Positions 63,689 through 64,000 of a stretch of 64,000 bases of DNA are shown in pieces. A model generated the notes under the pieces. The model was not told the DNA's origin. It searched no databases and saw only the letters and a program-made list of their open reading frames with translations. The position numbers and the translations under genes were made by a program. The DNA is from Natrialba aegyptia DSM 13077 (GTDB taxonomy: Archaea; Halobacteriota; Halobacteria; Halobacteriales; Natrialbaceae): NCBI RefSeq assembly GCF_000337535.1, contig NZ_AOIP01000060.1:1-64000 (forward strand), read 5' to 3'. Position 1 is the first letter of the stretch. Each line of letters begins with the position of its first letter.

Positions 63689-64000
63689 ATGAGCGGCGTC
63701 GCTCCCGATCGAGTGCAGTTACGACGCGCCAGAGAGCAGTTAGAAGGGTGGAAATACGGTGCACGGGACGCAGCGTTCTCCGACTTCTTCGAAACAGCGG
63801 ACCCCGCACTGACCACCGAGGACCTCCGACTCCTCGACGAGATAGATTCTGATCTCACACGACGGGACGGATCCGGTCTGTGGGGGGCTGACGAGTACGG
63901 AATCGTTTCGGAAGGACCGCTCGATGCCGACACACCACTGGTCGTGTGTACATATCATCCCGAAATACCCGATCAGGAGTATCGAGGAGCAGCGGGTCTC
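63689..64000 (+). CDS. Uncharacterised haloarchaeal protein, 3'-truncated by the window end
   Basis: The frame is open from ATG 63689 to the end of the window (104 codons seen). The sequence (MSGVAPDRVQLRRAREQLEG..., DPALTTEDLRLLDEIDSDL, GLWGADEYGIVSEGPLDA, VVCTYHPEIPDQEY) is acidic with good haloarchaeal codon use. It reads like a conserved hypothetical family, but no function can be assigned. Confidence 0.75.
   Translation, partial: MSGVAPDRVQLRRAREQLEGWKYGARDAAFSDFFETADPALTTEDLRLLDEIDSDLTRRDGSGLWGADEYGIVSEGPLDADTPLVVCTYHPEIPDQEYRGAAGL

Noticed and set aside
1-64000. tRNA, rRNA, prophage, CRISPR-Cas or defence genes
   Set aside because: I looked for tRNA-like arms, Cas, integrase, restriction and toxin-antitoxin signatures and saw none that could be supported.

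Overview
The window is a haloarchaeal chromosome segment. The support is high G+C with strongly acidic proteins, twin-arginine (Tat) lipoprotein signals, leaderless TATA-type promoters, HEAT, TRASH and TrmB proteins typical of Halobacteria, and a relic of an IS6-type haloarchaeal insertion sequence. It looks like a member of the Natrialba/Haloterrigena/Natrinema group, but the species cannot be fixed from the sequence. Base 1 is an assembly edge: bases 1-19 are the Tn5 mosaic end used in sequencing libraries, not genomic DNA.

Region 1 (1-17.06 kb, all minus strand) is the most unusual part. It is an iron-type ABC uptake locus with one FecCD permease, one FecE-like ATPase and one exporter-fold ABC transporter (TMD-NBD), followed by eleven tandem paralogous Tat lipoproteins of the siderophore-binding-protein fold. 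Ten are complete and the eleventh is cut by the contig edge. The receptors fall into at least four sequence classes. Both promoters (before a 57-codon small ORF plus permease, and before the receptor array) carry a pair of TTAGG-N4-CCTAA operators with almost the same geometry, as expected for a DtxR/IdeR-type iron repressor. One transport core therefore appears to be served by a large, iron-regulated receptor repertoire.

Region 2 (17-32 kb) is mixed metabolism. It holds a HEAT-repeat zinc-ribbon protein, a threonine ammonia-lyase/M20 amidohydrolase operon divergent from a D-2-hydroxyacid dehydrogenase, a secreted beta-helix protein, and a creatinase/ectoine-hydrolase-like M24 protein. It also holds a dihydrolipoyl-dehydrogenase-like flavoprotein with a His-rich tail, a CNNM/CBS membrane protein, an arylsulfotransferase-like propeller protein and a YdjM-like membrane protein. 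A decayed IS6-family element follows at 32.3-33.0 kb.

Region 3 (33.7-43.2 kb, minus strand) is a beta-1,3-glucan (laminarin-type) utilisation locus: GH3 beta-glucosidase, secreted malectin-CBM6-GH16 laminarinase, a TrmB-family sugar regulator and a secreted GH81 endo-1,3-beta-glucanase. A broken oligopeptide/oligosaccharide ABC ATPase lies in the middle.

Region 4 (44.5-64 kb) holds an HtrA-like lipoprotein protease, a ZIP metal transporter, and a copper module (Lrp-TRASH regulator plus CopA ATPase). It continues with an MFS transporter, a siroheme nitrite/sulfite reductase overlapping an FrhB-type F420 protein, a Kef-type antiporter, and a TetR/MMPL/TM2-like group sharing a candidate operator. 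It ends with a TRIC-like channel and a truncated hypothetical gene. No tRNA, rRNA, CRISPR array, prophage or defence island was recognised. Three copies of an 84-bp inverted-repeat element (MITE-like) are scattered through the window.
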